This document shows, one piece after another, positions 25,824 through 36,489 of a DNA stretch of 64,000 nucleotides (positions within the stretch are counted from its first letter, which is position 1; each line of letters opens with the position of its first letter). Made by a program: the position numbers and the translations under genes. This DNA is from Trueperella bialowiezensis (GTDB lineage Bacteria; Actinomycetota; Actinomycetes; Actinomycetales; Actinomycetaceae), in the NCBI RefSeq assembly GCF_900637955.1, contig NZ_LR134476.1, positions 806,001-870,000 of the forward strand. The letters are read 5' to 3'. The notes beneath the pieces are model-generated. The model saw nothing but the letters and a program-made list of their open reading frames with translations. It did no database searches and was not told the origin of the DNA.

Positions 25824-26474
25824 CTAGAGTTCGTGCTCCCCAACAAATCGCGTGATGTGAGCAGCAAACGCCGCCGGGGCGTATGTGAACCAGTCCCACT
25901 CAGCTTCGGGCACCAACGTAAAATCCCATCCGGCAGCACGCAACTGCCGTGAATCCGCGCGGCTCGGCCGATCATTCTCTGCGGCCAGTACTCGTTTCGG
26001 AACGGTCACCTCAGCAGCTTGCTCACGCACATCCACGCCCTTAAGTGCTGCCAGATAATCTCGCGTTTGCTCGCGGGTCGCTCCGCCATTCTTTCCAAAA
26101 CGGCTCGCAGCCCGCATCGCGACGACATCAGCACCACGCAAATAGAGCCGCGGCCCAGAGACCACGAGGCCACCAACACGTTCCGGAAAGTCCAGCGCAT
26201 AACGAATCGCCACAATCGCACCGGCACCCTCGGCCACCACAACAACCGGCTCCCCGATCCCGAGCTGGGCAAGGTCCTGATTGATCTGAGCAGCCAATTC
26301 ACCAGCAGGTATACCCTCAACACCAGGCGAGCCCGCGCCGCTCACCCCACCACCAGCAGCACGCGCAAAGAAATTCGGGGCCACAACTGCCCAGTGCGCA
26401 GGTCGGTTATCGGCCACGTCCCGCCATGATTGCGGGCTGGTCGCATGCCCGTGCACGAACGCAACGGTAGTCAT
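25824..26474 (-). CDS. Alpha/beta hydrolase-fold protein lacking the nucleophile
   Basis: The 216-residue protein has the alpha/beta hydrolase layout: FVHGHATSPQSW at the N-terminus (HGxx oxyanion loop), the nucleophile elbow strand VVVVAEGAGAIVAIRYALDF near residues 76-95, and a short C-terminal lid. In the elbow the usual GxSxG reads AEGAG, with Gly at the serine position, and no candidate His follows at the expected place near the end (WDWFTYAPAAFAAHITRF has one His further on). It may be non-catalytic. Its ATG shares one base with the sepX stop codon (TAATG), so translation is coupled to SepX. Confidence 0.72.
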   Translation of the reverse strand: MTTVAFVHGHATSPQSWRDVADNRPAHWAVVAPNFFARAAGGGVSGAGSPGVEGIPAGELAAQINQDLAQLGIGEPVVVVAEGAGAIVAIRYALDFPERVGGLVVSGPRLYLRGADVVAMRAASRFGKNGGATREQTRDYLAALKGVDVREQAAEVTVPKRVLAAENDRPSRADSRQLRAAGWDFTLVPEAEWDWFTYAPAAFAAHITRFVGEHEL

Positions 26475-27550
26475 TAGGCGCGACGACGATCCAGCAGCGC
26501 ATCCAAGGTCGAACCGCCACCAAGCACGTCCTGCCGCAGTTCTTCCGCACCAGTCATCTCGGATGCAGAATGCGCGGCCTGCACCGGTTCGCCGCCCATA
26601 CGTTCGCCAACTCGTTTCGGCCGGTAGGGCACGTCGGCTTCCGCGGCTGCGGGCGCCTCGTATGGCTTCACCACACGGCGTTGGATTTCGGGCTTCAGGG
26701 TGTACGACGGCGCCTGCGCGCGGCTATCCGTATCAACACTCGCCGCGGGAACATGCGCGGCGGGCCGCACCTTCGGCTCTTCGCGTTCAACTTGCTTGTG
26801 CCTGACCTGCGTACGCTCCTGGCTAGCCTGCACGTTATCCACATCGGCCTGCACGCCCGCGGGTTCCACCTGCTTGTTCTTCAGATCGCTCGGCGCCTCA
26901 ACACGTTGTTCACCGGATTCCACACCACGATCACGGCTCTCCACACGCTCAGCTTTCCGCGCGACCACTGCACGTTCGGCGTCGTCGGCCTTGAAACGCT
27001 TGCGCTGACGCGCCTTGACAGAACGGAGCGCCTGGTTAGCGCGCGAGATCCGCTGGGAATCTTCCTCGTCGAGTTTCGACCATTGAGAAACCGCCATACC
27101 AGCCCCCACGAGGTACAGGCCATCCAGGGCGGTCAGCGCGATCGCGAATCCCGCCGGGAAGGACGTCGCCACAGCCAAGATCCACACCACGACAGTAATG
27201 GCGATGAGCACCGCAGCACCAAACAGCACCCGCTGCCGGGCCGCGTTGCGCTGTGCGATTCGCGCCCGAGCCCGCGCACGATCTCGAGCAACGGCACGCA
27301 TCTTCGCGGCGTCAGGGCCACGTTTGCCACGCTGTTGAGGTGTGCTCATCGTTCGCTCCATCGTAAAAATTCTTCCGTGTTCGCCGCTCGTCTTGCGTAG
27401 CGTGCGCCCGGTGATGATCCGCATGTCTTCGGAGTATTTGTCACCGATCGGCGCGTCCGCGAGAACGGCGCGACTGCGGGCTATATGAGGGATGACGTAT
27501 GCCAAAAGGAGAAGTACGCCTATGGCAAGAACCGCCCCCTCAATTCCCAT
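26474..27550 (-). CDS. sepX: SepX/GlpR-like divisome protein
   Basis: The first 50 residues match the actinobacterial SepX (formerly GlpR) pattern: one membrane helix (AVLAIGVLLLLAYVIPHIA), then RSRAVLADAPIGDKYSEDMRI. Two more helices lie near residues 110-155, between basic Arg-rich (ARDRARARARIAQRNAARQR) and charged segments. The C-terminal 190 residues are low-complexity and likely disordered. In Streptomyces SepX supports Z-ring formation and cell envelope integrity; that role is carried over by family. Position next to moeA and formyl-THF cyclo-ligase agrees with the conserved actinobacterial neighbourhood of this gene. Confidence 0.75.
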   Translation of the reverse strand: MGIEGAVLAIGVLLLLAYVIPHIARSRAVLADAPIGDKYSEDMRIITGRTLRKTSGEHGRIFTMERTMSTPQQRGKRGPDAAKMRAVARDRARARARIAQRNAARQRVLFGAAVLIAITVVVWILAVATSFPAGFAIALTALDGLYLVGAGMAVSQWSKLDEEDSQRISRANQALRSVKARQRKRFKADDAERAVVARKAERVESRDRGVESGEQRVEAPSDLKNKQVEPAGVQADVDNVQASQERTQVRHKQVEREEPKVRPAAHVPAASVDTDSRAQAPSYTLKPEIQRRVVKPYEAPAAAEADVPYRPKRVGERMGGEPVQAAHSASEMTGAEELRQDVLGGGSTLDALLDRRRA

Positions 27551-27728
27551 ACCTCCAAGTTACGACGACGGCGGGGTTTCGCGAAGATTTACCGCTGGCG
27601 TGTTGCCGTTTTCCGCGTGTTTACGCGGATTGCCGCGAAAGAAATTCCGGCATTAGTCACAGCGTTCACGCCGTTAACATGTGATGTTGCAAACGACGCC
27701 TCCGACCGCACGCAGCTGTTACTCGCAA

Positions 27729-28943
27729 CTACGCGTTGAGCACGATGCACTCAAGCGTATCGCCGACTTGCACGGCTCGTTGCTGTTCGGGAACCACCGC
27801 CAAGCAGTTCGCCTCCGCGAGCGCCTTGAGCAATGGCCGCCCGGGGTCTCCGAGGGCTTCTACTCTGTAGCCCTCGTGCGGATTTCCCACTACCCGCCCG
27901 CGCACGAACTCCCGCGTATCCGCAGGCGATTCCCACTTGTTTTGCACGGCAGCCGTGATCGATCGGCGATGAATGGTGGAGTATCCGGCCATGTGGCGTA
28001 GTGCTGGGCGGATGAAGACTTCGAAGGCTGTCATCGCTGCAACTGGGGATCCGGGCAGGCAGAACACCGTGGTGTCTTCTTCAATTTTGCCGACGCCGAG
28101 CTGGCGGCCTGGCGCCATCGCCACGTTGTCGAACCGTACAGTGCCCAGCGGTGAGAGGACTTCTTTGAGGGTGTCTCCCCCGCCGTATGAGAGTCCGCCG
28201 GTGGTGATGATGATGTCGGCGCGTACCAGTTGGTCTTCGAGCATTTCGCGTAGTTCGCGCTTGTCGTCGGACACCGCGCCTACTCGGAATACTTGCCCTC
28301 CGGCGTCGCGAACGGCGCTGGCGAGCGCGTGCGAGTTGGCGTCGTAAATTTTGCCGACGGCGGCGGGCATGCCGGGTTCTTGAATTTCGTCGCCGATTGA
28401 CATGATGACCACTCGCGGCGCCGGATGCACCAAGACTGTGGAGTGGCCGGCAGATGCCAGCACCGCGATTTGGCGAGATCCGATACGTACGCCGGCGCGC
28501 AACAGTACCTCGCCGGCAGCAAAATCTTCGGCCTGCGCCCGCACGTTCTCCCCAGCTTCCGCACCAGCAAAAATTTTTACCTTGGCTCGGCCTTGGTCGG
28601 TGTCTTCGATGGGGATCACGGCCTCCGTGTCGGTCGGCAGCGTAGCACCCGACGAGATCCGCACAGTCGCCCCGGCCACGAGGCTGGAGGGATCAACCGT
28701 GTCAGCACGCACTTCCTCAACCACCGGCAGTTCTACCGGGGTGTCCCGGCTGGCTCCAGCGACGTCGGCGATCCGCACCGCATAGCCGTCGCGCGCTGCA
28801 AGATTGCCTTGCGGCACGTCAACGAGCGAGCGGACGTCTTCTGCGAGCACGCATCCTACGGCGTCCGAGAGTGCCACGGTGAACGGCGGTAATGGCTTGG
28901 CCACGGCCAGGCACTCTTCGAGGTGTTCGGCTACAGACTTCAT
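27729..28943 (-). CDS. moeA: Molybdopterin molybdotransferase MoeA
   Basis: This enzyme inserts molybdate into adenylated molybdopterin, the last common step of molybdenum cofactor synthesis. The 404-residue protein has all usual pieces: the N-terminal VPQGNLAARDGYAVR segment, the MogA-like domain with the PSIGDEIQ-type MSIGDEIQEPG, the TTGGLSYGGGDTLKEVL loop near residue 240, and CLPGSPVAAMTAFEVFIRPAL near 300. No other moa or moe gene is in the window. Oddly, an organism of this group has few molybdoenzymes; the gene sits here by conserved synteny. Confidence 0.93.
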   Translation of the reverse strand: MKSVAEHLEECLAVAKPLPPFTVALSDAVGCVLAEDVRSLVDVPQGNLAARDGYAVRIADVAGASRDTPVELPVVEEVRADTVDPSSLVAGATVRISSGATLPTDTEAVIPIEDTDQGRAKVKIFAGAEAGENVRAQAEDFAAGEVLLRAGVRIGSRQIAVLASAGHSTVLVHPAPRVVIMSIGDEIQEPGMPAAVGKIYDANSHALASAVRDAGGQVFRVGAVSDDKRELREMLEDQLVRADIIITTGGLSYGGGDTLKEVLSPLGTVRFDNVAMAPGRQLGVGKIEEDTTVFCLPGSPVAAMTAFEVFIRPALRHMAGYSTIHRRSITAAVQNKWESPADTREFVRGRVVGNPHEGYRVEALGDPGRPLLKALAEANCLAVVPEQQRAVQVGDTLECIVLNA

Positions 28944-29026
28944 TGGGCCTCCCTAGACTTGCAAGCTAGTTTACTAGCTGTGAAAGGTGGAGGCATTGAG
29001 CAACGGTTACATGAGAGAATGGCACC

Positions 29027-29674
29027 ATGACAATTTCTTCGTTGACCCTTCCCGATATCTCCCAGTTGGAGGTTGAGGAAGGCAAGCAGGTGCTTCGTTC
29101 CGCGATCCGCGCTCACCGCAAACAGCGGGGACGGAAGATGCTGCACACGTATTCGCAGCAGTGGGTGGACACGGTTCTTCGTTTTGTTGGCGATCGCACG
29201 ATTGTTGCCTGCTATGTGTCCGTGAATCAGGAGCCGCCGACTCGCGAGGTCATTGACGCCCTGTGCCGTGCCGGAAAGCGCGTGTTGCTTCCCAAGCTTG
29301 GGCCGGGGCTGACTCGCGCATGGGGTTTTTATGGTTTGGGTGACGAGCTTGTGGAGTTGGCGCCCGGTCGGCCGCCGGAGCCTGCGAGTGCGGCGTTGCA
29401 GTCGAACGTGTTGGATACCGTGGAGGCGCTGGTGATTCCGGCGTTGGCGGTTTCCTGGCGCGGAGCCCGGCTTGGCCAGGGCGGGGGCTGGTACGATCGC
29501 GCGCTCAAGCAAGTCAGCCCGGACGCGCTGATTGGCGCGATGGTCTATCCGGAAGAGTACATTTCTGAAAATATTCCGCAGGACGAAATGGACGTCTCTA
29601 TCCCCTACGTCATTCATCCGACGCGCATTGAGATGACCGCCGCGGCCGACGAAAGTTGTCCACAGTTCGATTAA
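29027..29674 (+). CDS. 5-formyltetrahydrofolate cyclo-ligase
   Basis: This ATP-dependent enzyme turns 5-formyl-THF into 5,10-methenyl-THF, returning stored folate to one-carbon metabolism. Visible signatures are KQVLRSAIRAHRKQRG at the N-terminus, VACYVSVNQEPPTREVI, and the diagnostic loop RLGQGGGWYDRAL near residues 150-162. Length (215) is normal. It is divergent from moeA, the usual actinobacterial arrangement, and is followed on the same strand by a SAF-domain gene. Confidence 0.92.
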   Translation: MTISSLTLPDISQLEVEEGKQVLRSAIRAHRKQRGRKMLHTYSQQWVDTVLRFVGDRTIVACYVSVNQEPPTREVIDALCRAGKRVLLPKLGPGLTRAWGFYGLGDELVELAPGRPPEPASAALQSNVLDTVEALVIPALAVSWRGARLGQGGGWYDRALKQVSPDALIGAMVYPEEYISENIPQDEMDVSIPYVIHPTRIEMTAAADESCPQFD

Positions 29675-29742
29675 CGACGCCGTCTTCCACAGCCCACGTT
29701 CGACGCTCGCCTGGCGTGTAGTGTGCGTTTCATAATCGGAGC

Positions 29743-30531
29743 ATGACACTTTTAACCCGATCCTCAGCACGAACTGGTCACAACCTGAAAGGTAATTCTG
29801 ACCCGCCGGCTACCTCGGCGCCTGCAGATTCTTCGCAGCGGCGAGGCAAGGCACGAGTCTTTGGGAGGCGGTCCCCCGAGTCGCGCACAGCACCTCGCAC
29901 GGCCCGTTCCACCGCGTTGCGCGCCGTGTTGTGGCGGTGGCGGTGGGTTGGTGTGGCACTGTTCGCCGTCGTCGTGATTCACATGCTCATGCCAACACCG
30001 GCCGAGGCGCCGTCGTTTCCGATGGTGGTCACAACCCGGCAGATTGAGAGCGGTGAACGGTTAGAGGCAGACGACGTGGCGTTGCGCCACAATGTTGATG
30101 AACTTCCCGGGGCCGTGCCGGATCCGGGCGATGTGATTGGCGAATACCTTGTGGGGCCGTTGCCGGAAGGTGCACCCGTGTTGAGTACCCACTTGTTGAC
30201 CTCCGAGTTTTTGGAAAACTCGCCGGCAGGCACGGTGATCGCACCCGTGACGATCGTGGACACCGGCGGTAACGCGCTCCTCCAACCCGGAGTCCACGTC
30301 GACTTGTACGCCATGCCCGACGAATTCACTGACAGCCACGACGCCGTTCTGCTTGCACCTGCCGTCCGAGTCGCTGGGATAGCGACGGAGAAGGGAACGT
30401 CCAACCTGCTTGCCACAACGGAAGACGTCCACGTGTTCTACCTCGAGATTCCCGACTCGGCGATCGACCAAGTGCTGGGAGCCAGCGCGCGTTCGCCGCT
30501 ATACGCGGTGCTGTCCGGGCCGCGCTCCTAG
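29743..30531 (+). CDS. SAF domain protein (CpaB/FlgA-like)
   Basis: After a polar N-terminal 65 residues and one membrane helix (WRWVGVALFAVVVIHMLMP) the protein has a SAF beta-clip domain: VVTTRQIESGERLEADDVAL, GEYLVGPLPEGAPVLSTHLL. A second region (TVIAPVTIVDTGGNALLQPG) resembles the RcpC/CpaB extension. Homologues lie at this site in many actinobacteria, next to formyl-THF cyclo-ligase and often before mscL, which is absent here. Its exact role is unknown; CpaB relatives assist pilus assembly but no pilus genes are nearby. Confidence 0.8.
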   Translation: MTLLTRSSARTGHNLKGNSDPPATSAPADSSQRRGKARVFGRRSPESRTAPRTARSTALRAVLWRWRWVGVALFAVVVIHMLMPTPAEAPSFPMVVTTRQIESGERLEADDVALRHNVDELPGAVPDPGDVIGEYLVGPLPEGAPVLSTHLLTSEFLENSPAGTVIAPVTIVDTGGNALLQPGVHVDLYAMPDEFTDSHDAVLLAPAVRVAGIATEKGTSNLLATTEDVHVFYLEIPDSAIDQVLGASARSPLYAVLSGPRS

Positions 30532-30534
30532 CCG

Positions 30535-30813
30535 TTACAGATTGCCGAAATGTGGCGGGACCTCGTCGAGAATGTCGCGGTCGCGAGCACTCAACGTGCT
30601 ACTCGACCGGCTGCGGCGTTTCTGGGAACTTGTGGGCTGCGCACCTCGGCCTTTAGCGCTTGGTGCGGGTGCGTCGCTCGCGTGCAAGACTTCCTCCACC
30701 GACTCGAACTCACCCGACTCGATGCGCCGCGCATCCACATCCGACACCATGACAACCCTGCGCGATCCTCGCCTTCGCACCGGTTTTCCAACAGCACGCA
30801 CGGCCTCGTCCAT
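30535..30813 (-). CDS. Small conserved-looking protein of unknown function
   Basis: The ATG at 30813 gives 92 residues, 16 bp after the stop of the giant gene upstream, so it is probably the second gene of that transcript. It is basic in the middle (SSQKRRSRSSSTLSARDRD) and ends in ILDEVPPHFGNL. A longer frame reaches back to 30909 but overlaps the giant gene. I do not recognise a family; the C-terminal DxxILDEVPPHF segment looks conserved-type rather than random. Confidence 0.55.
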   Translation of the reverse strand: MDEAVRAVGKPVRRRGSRRVVMVSDVDARRIESGEFESVEEVLHASDAPAPSAKGRGAQPTSSQKRRSRSSSTLSARDRDILDEVPPHFGNL

Positions 30814-30829
30814 CGCGCCGCCAGGCTTA

Positions 30830-33800
30830 CTATCGCTCAAGGTCGCCCTCAATAAACGGATCATCGTCCCCCAGATCAAGCCCGTCCTCGACCTCAGCAA
30901 CGATCTCATAGTCGACTTCCTCGGGCTGAGACTCGGGTTCTGGAGCTGGCTCCGGCTCTGGCTCAGCGATCAGCTCGGGTGCCGGTTCTGGATCTGGGTC
31001 AGCAGCGGGTTCAGGCTCAGCTTCCGGTTCAGCAACAGGCTCCGGCTCCGGTTCAAGCACAGACTCCGACTCGGGCTCCGGTTCGGCCACAGGATCAGGC
31101 TCAGCAATGGGCTCCGGCGCCTGCTTTGGCTCCGGTTCAGGTTCAGCCACAGGCTCTGGCTCTGCAACCGGAACGGCTGCTGTTTGCTCCGGAGTCGGGG
31201 CTACGGACACGCCAATCAAACCGGTACGCCGTGCCACGTTCCGCAAGATCACATCAATTTGTTCACCTCGGCGCTCGATGCCCAGCTCTGCGCGCAAGGC
31301 GGAAACTAGCTCGTCTTCGTCGCGCACCTGACCATCCGAAGCGATCCACGCGATCATGTCATCCAACTGGTCATCGGTATAAGCTGCCAGGCTCAACCCG
31401 GGCACGATCTGCGGACGCTCACCGCGCGGGCGCAGCTGATTGCCCACCCGACCAGTCGCATCAGGCTCTTGAGCCGGCACCGAATCAGCCCACTCGTCGG
31501 CGCTAAGGATCGGCACCTTCACCTCATCGCGCTGCGGCGCAAACCGCTCCTCCAACAGCTTCTCGATGGCAGCCGCTTCACCGGCAGGATCAATAAACAA
31601 CGAACTGGAGAAGGTCTGGAACACAGACCAGCCACGAGCCTCCAACGCTTGAACCCAGAACCGATCCCTGCGCCGCAGCGACCGTTCGGCCACATAGTCG
31701 GCGTCATCAAGCAGCACGGCCACGGCATATTCATCATCACGGCCCGCAACAAGAGAGATCGCCGGGGAATCCTCATAGCCGTACGAGGCGCGCGTCGACC
31801 ATCCCTTCGCCTCCAACCGCTGCGCGATATCAGCGAGAAGCGGGGCGACGTCGTCGTCGAAACGAACCCGCACGTCATCACCGCCACCCGCGCCCTCAAT
31901 AAGCCTGGACAGCAGGCGCGGACCAGGAGTCGACACCCGGCGCATGTCAATATCGCCCGGGCCAAGCGCGGAAATAATCGTCAACTCCGAACCGGCCGCC
32001 GAAATCGCGTCGATCAAACCGGCAAGGCCGGCATCGGTGGCAAGCTCGCCAAACGAATGCAACACGCGCCCGTGAACCGTCTTACCGTAGCCAACCGAAA
32101 GGATCACGTGGTCGCGCTTCAAACCGGCAGCACGCGTAATATCCGTGATCACAAAATTCGCCAGCCGCTCGATATCCGACGACTGCGCCGCATTAATCGC
32201 CTCCCGCACGCGCTGCGCATGCGTGACCGACAGCGTGACCACGGCGAGCGTCTCATCCGGACGGTTCATCGCATGCTCAAGTACGGCGTCAACGACGGCG
32301 TCAACCTCAACCTGCGTCGACTCCACCGTGCCAGCCCGGAAACTACCGGGCACCCCGCGCCCATCAACATAAATCAGCCTCGACTGGCGCGACTCACGCA
32401 CCGGCACAATCGCGGCCAAGTCGTAGCCGATTTCCTTCAACGCCGCAGTCGACAACGCGTCATGCTCCGCCTGGAACGTTGGAAGCTCGGCCACAGGCAA
32501 CACCTGCTCGAACTCATTGATCGCCTGGGCGCCCGGGCGGCGCAAATCGCCCACCACAACCGCCTGCCGGCCACGCATCATCGGCGAAATCACGCTCGCC
32601 ACACAATCCGTTGGCTCAACGATCACCAAGTCCGCCCACGGCATCGGGGGCACAAACTTCGCCAACACTGTTGGAGGCACCACCCACACCGGGCGGGCCG
32701 TCTGCACCAGACGCGGATGAGTAGCAATCGCGTCACGAAGCCCGCTCGTCGTATTGTGAGCAAGCGCAGAATCAAGATTCAACGTATCCTGCCGGCGCGC
32801 CTGCATCGCCAGCCGCGAATTATTCACCACCGCACGCAACACGGGCCCTGCCAACGACTCCGTATGTGCCTCGTCAAGCCTGCGCAGATCCGCGAGCAAC
32901 TCAGCCAGATCACGCGGCCCACACGCCGCGAGAGTCGGCGACTTACTAATCATCCGCTCAAACAGCGCCGAACTATAGGCGAGCTCCAGTTCAGCAGAAA
33001 TACGCTCGGGTGCGACGCCGCGCGCAACGACGTCGTCAAGGAACTCCCCAAAACCACGGTCACGCAGGCTTCCCAACACCTTGTTACGCGCCGGGAGCCG
33101 ATCCATGTGATCGGCGTCGGCTGCAAGGGCTGCCAGCCGCTGCTCCAGCTCGTCAAACTCCATGTCGAAGAACGGCTCACCCGCCAAATGGCCCATGAGC
33201 GACTCGAGGTCACGCTGAACCTCGGCGCGCGTCGACCGGATCTGCGCCATACCATCCGGCAGAGTCGGCCAGCCGCCCTCCTGCGAATACCGTTTCCAAA
33301 TCTCCCGGCGCTTTTGCACCTTGAGCAGCTCTTCATGCAAATTCGCAGTCGACTCCCCCGGACGCACCAGATCAAGAGCCTGCTTCTTGTAACGACGCCG
33401 ATCCGACATCTTCATCGTATGCCCATGCGAATCACGCCACTCCCGCGGCGCACACGCAATCGCCATGTTCATCGGCGAACTTTCAAACACGCGTGGCAAG
33501 AACGTGTCAAGCGACTCGGCAATCCCGTCCAACACGTCAATCTGCTCAAACCACTGCGCGAGCGTGGTCGGCTGCTTCATCGACGTCTCACCGGCAGACC
33601 GCGACGACTGACTAATCGCCGCGGGAACCGTGATGTCCTTCAAACGGTTCACAGCCTCAAGCGCCTGCACACCCTCATCCGCGTCCGCAATAGTTGAACG
33701 TGCCCACGCAGACGTAGAAATACCCGGATCAAAAGCACCCAACTGGGCGGCTTCAGCGAAATCGGCACGGACGACGTCGTAGCCCTCACCTTTCATCGCC

Positions 33801-35389
33801 TCGATCGCCCGCGCTTCCAGACGCACGCGCGTACGCGGCGGTTCTTCCTGACTGGTCAGCTCCGCCAACTTCTCCAACAACCCGTGAACGGACACGCCCC
33901 ACTCGTCGTCCTGCGTATGCAAGTCATCAACAAACGTTTCGAGCATGCGGCGGGTGTCCACCAGTTTCCCGCGCAACGCCAACGTTTCCTCTTCAGGCAA
34001 CTCCGGACGCTCCAAACGCATGCCCGTCCGCAGGCGGCGCGCCACCTCGTCCACCCTCGAAAAATCGAGCACGAGATCGCCCAAGCCCAAGCGCTCGAGC
34101 TCATCAATAAGCTGCCGGCCGGCCGACAACCGCGGTGGCACCACAATAACCGACCTGTTCGACGCGGCCGCATCAGCACAAATCGACGCGATCGTCTGAA
34201 CCTTATGCGACCCCGGCGGGCAATCCAACACGATCGACCGGCCCGACGCCACCGCCTCCACAGCATTCAATTCTTGGACGTCAAGATCACCCGCGCCGCG
34301 CTCCACTTCCGGCGCGCGATCCTCATCCCCACCCGGAGGCAACGGCGCCGCCGACAGCTTGCGCGTCTGCTCGTCTCTCGCGAGCGCCATCATAATCCCC
34401 GACGTGCGAATATAAGGCTCCATCGCCTCCAAATCGGCAAGCATGACCCGTTCGGCACGCTCAAAACACCCGAGCTGCACGGAATACTCGTGCGCAAAAC
34501 CCGGCAGGTGCGTGCGAGCCAACGCAACGACGGCGGCATACACGTCTTCCACACGTTGCGCACTTTGCGCGTCCTGGCGTAGCTGCGCAAGCTCGTCGGC
34601 TGTAGCGCCGCTTTCCCGCAACGCGTTCAGCACCACCGGATTAATCTCGGTGCCACTGCCCTGCTGGATGACGGCGTCGTCATCAGCAAACTTAATCGTG
34701 ACCGCACGGAAAATCGCGTAATCGGTCACCTCGGTGGCTTGACGCAACTCGCGTTCCGATGTCGTGCCACCACCCTGTTCGGCTGCGCTGGTTTCACTTG
34801 GCGCGGGCTCGCTGGAAGCCGGTGGCGCATCATCAGCCAAATCCACCATCGGGATCTCGCTCGTCATCTGCGTAGAATCAACATTCGCAGGCAGCGTTGC
34901 CCCGTCTTCATCAGGCAACTGCGTCCACGTCAACCGGCCAATCGCGAGCGACGCCGGAGCATGACCATGCGCCTCCGCGATCCGCTGCATCGTTAAACGA
35001 AGTCGGCGCACGTTCGTCAACGCACGCTGCTGAGCAAACTGCTCCCGCACAAGCGACGTAATCCGCACCGGCGAACCTGCCGCCAACTGGGCAGAACCAG
35101 TCGGATGCGGATGAGTAAGATCAATAATTCCGCGAGCCGCATCATCGACGTCGTCGTCAGCCTCACGAACCTTACGAGCCAACTCCCTATGCCATCCCTG
35201 GTAGGCGTCGCTAATCAGATCCTCCCTGGACCGCGACGGTTCAGGAGCTGGCACAGACTGCTCCTCCACGTGTGAACCGTTCGCACCATTTTCCGTATCG
35301 ACGGCGTTCGCGGGCGACGGCGCAACCTCCGGCGAATCCGCTGAGACCGGAGGCGAGGACTGTTTTCTGCGTCTAAAGAAAGGGCTCAC
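30830..35389 (-). CDS. Giant helicase-like protein with degenerate ATPase motifs and REase-like domain
   Basis: The 1519-residue protein has the layout of bacterial superfamily 1 helicases with a C-terminal Vsr/DUF559-type nuclease fold (the MTES_1575 type). Key ATPase motifs are broken: Walker A reads [10 protein letters not shown] near residue 390 (usual GPPGTGKSQT), the Walker B region reads [10 protein letters not shown] near 925 (usual DEA), and motif III reads GDLRRPG (usual GDxxQL). The nuclease-like part near residues 1215-1275 has [20 protein letters not shown] and [16 protein letters not shown]. The last 110 residues are a Pro/Glu tail (repeats of AEPEP and AEPEPEP). It is probably a non-ATPase scaffold. 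The N-terminal 60 residues are disordered. Confidence 0.72.
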   Translation of the reverse strand: MSPFFRRRKQSSPPVSADSPEVAPSPANAVDTENGANGSHVEEQSVPAPEPSRSREDLISDAYQGWHRELARKVREADDDVDDAARGIIDLTHPHPTGSAQLAAGSPVRITSLVREQFAQQRALTNVRRLRLTMQRIAEAHGHAPASLAIGRLTWTQLPDEDGATLPANVDSTQMTSEIPMVDLADDAPPASSEPAPSETSAAEQGGGTTSERELRQATEVTDYAIFRAVTIKFADDDAVIQQGSGTEINPVVLNALRESGATADELAQLRQDAQSAQRVEDVYAAVVALARTHLPGFAHEYSVQLGCFERAERVMLADLEAMEPYIRTSGIMMALARDEQTRKLSAAPLPPGGDEDRAPEVERGAGDLDVQELNAVEAVASGRSIVLDCPPGSHKVQTIASICADAAASNRSVIVVPPRLSAGRQLIDELERLGLGDLVLDFSRVDEVARRLRTGMRLERPELPEEETLALRGKLVDTRRMLETFVDDLHTQDDEWGVSVHGLLEKLAELTSQEEPPRTRVRLEARAIEAMKGEGYDVVRADFAEAAQLGAFDPGISTSAWARSTIADADEGVQALEAVNRLKDITVPAAISQSSRSAGETSMKQPTTLAQWFEQIDVLDGIAESLDTFLPRVFESSPMNMAIACAPREWRDSHGHTMKMSDRRRYKKQALDLVRPGESTANLHEELLKVQKRREIWKRYSQEGGWPTLPDGMAQIRSTRAEVQRDLESLMGHLAGEPFFDMEFDELEQRLAALAADADHMDRLPARNKVLGSLRDRGFGEFLDDVVARGVAPERISAELELAYSSALFERMISKSPTLAACGPRDLAELLADLRRLDEAHTESLAGPVLRAVVNNSRLAMQARRQDTLNLDSALAHNTTSGLRDAIATHPRLVQTARPVWVVPPTVLAKFVPPMPWADLVIVEPTDCVASVISPMMRGRQAVVVGDLRRPGAQAINEFEQVLPVAELPTFQAEHDALSTAALKEIGYDLAAIVPVRESRQSRLIYVDGRGVPGSFRAGTVESTQVEVDAVVDAVLEHAMNRPDETLAVVTLSVTHAQRVREAINAAQSSDIERLANFVITDITRAAGLKRDHVILSVGYGKTVHGRVLHSFGELATDAGLAGLIDAISAAGSELTIISALGPGDIDMRRVSTPGPRLLSRLIEGAGGGDDVRVRFDDDVAPLLADIAQRLEAKGWSTRASYGYEDSPAISLVAGRDDEYAVAVLLDDADYVAERSLRRRDRFWVQALEARGWSVFQTFSSSLFIDPAGEAAAIEKLLEERFAPQRDEVKVPILSADEWADSVPAQEPDATGRVGNQLRPRGERPQIVPGLSLAAYTDDQLDDMIAWIASDGQVRDEDELVSALRAELGIERRGEQIDVILRNVARRTGLIGVSVAPTPEQTAAVPVAEPEPVAEPEPEPKQAPEPIAEPDPVAEPEPESESVLEPEPEPVAEPEAEPEPAADPDPEPAPELIAEPEPEPAPEPESQPEEVDYEIVAEVEDGLDLGDDDPFIEGDLER

Positions 35390-35484
35390 GTCTTAACCGT
35401 ACCGAGAACCGGACGCCGAAAGGTGCAAGCGCGCCGCACACAATCACACCCAATCGTTCCGCTCTCGCGTGAGACAATGGAGAC

Positions 35485-36441
35485 ATGATTGCTCGCGAAG
35501 GATCCAAAGTATCAATCATCGGCGCGGGAGCAGTGGGCTCATCACTGGCCTACGCCTCGCTCATTCGCGGGGTCACCCGCCACCTCGTCCTCCAAGACAT
35601 CAACGAAGCAAAAGTTAAAGCCGAAGCTCTCGACCTCATGCACGGCGGACAATTCATGCCCGAAGCTATCGTGCAAGGAACTGCCGACGTCGCCGTCACA
35701 GAAAATTCCGACGTCATCGTCATCACCGCAGGAGCCAAACAAAAACCCGGCCAAACCCGGCTCGACCTCGCCCAATCAACCGTGCGGCTCATGTCGACGA
35801 TGCTACCGCCGTTAGCAGAGCGCTCCCCCGACGCCATTTTCCTCATGGTTACTAACCCGGTGGACGTTACTACGATGGCCGCCATCGACATCCTCGGCCT
35901 CCCGCCCGAGCGGGTATTCGGCTCGGGCACCGTGCTCGACTCAGCGCGGCTGCGGCAGCTGGTCGCTTCTCGGGTGGGCGTCTCGGTGTCGAACGTGCAC
36001 GCCTATGTTGCCGGCGAACACGGCGATTCCGAAACACCCTTGTGGAGCACCGCCACCATCGGCGGCGTTCCGATCGAAGAGTGGGAATCACAGACCGGCC
36101 AGCTCGGATTCGACGAACGTGAAGACATCGCCAACCGGGTCATCAACGCCGCCTATGAAGTGATCGCCGGAAAGGGGGCCACGAACTATGCGATCGGCGT
36201 GGTGGGCGCACATATTTTGCGCACGATCCTCCGCGACGAGCAGGCCATTCTGCCCGTGAGCCGCCAGCTCAACAACTGGCACGGCATGTCCGACACGTGC
36301 ATATCAGTGCCCACCTTGGTGGGAGCTTCGGGAGCCACCCGTCAGCTTGAACTGCCGCTGTCCGAGCACGAGAAGGCAGCGCTCGAGTACAGTGCGGACC
36401 AAGTGCACTCCACATACGACGATCTGAAGCATCTCCTCTAA
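35485..36441 (+). CDS. ldh: L-lactate dehydrogenase
   Basis: This NAD-dependent enzyme reduces pyruvate to L-lactate, regenerating NAD in fermentation. The nucleotide loop IIGAGAVGSSLAYASLIRG is near residues 10-28, TNPVDV near 124, the substrate Arg in GTVLDSARLR near 155, and the catalytic His in GEHGDSE near 178. Length of 318 is typical. It is divergent from the giant helicase-like gene across 95 bp and alone in its transcript. Confidence 0.95.
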   Translation: MIAREGSKVSIIGAGAVGSSLAYASLIRGVTRHLVLQDINEAKVKAEALDLMHGGQFMPEAIVQGTADVAVTENSDVIVITAGAKQKPGQTRLDLAQSTVRLMSTMLPPLAERSPDAIFLMVTNPVDVTTMAAIDILGLPPERVFGSGTVLDSARLRQLVASRVGVSVSNVHAYVAGEHGDSETPLWSTATIGGVPIEEWESQTGQLGFDEREDIANRVINAAYEVIAGKGATNYAIGVVGAHILRTILRDEQAILPVSRQLNNWHGMSDTCISVPTLVGASGATRQLELPLSEHEKAALEYSADQVHSTYDDLKHLL

Positions 36442-36489
36442 GCCCTAGGCGGAAGACCCTCGCCACTGTCGGGGCTCAACCAGTTTGCT

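Noticed and set aside
31469-33697. Long plus-strand open frame of 742 codons
   Set aside because: It is antisense to the giant helicase-like gene, has no recognisable domain and is a shadow of its GC-rich codons.
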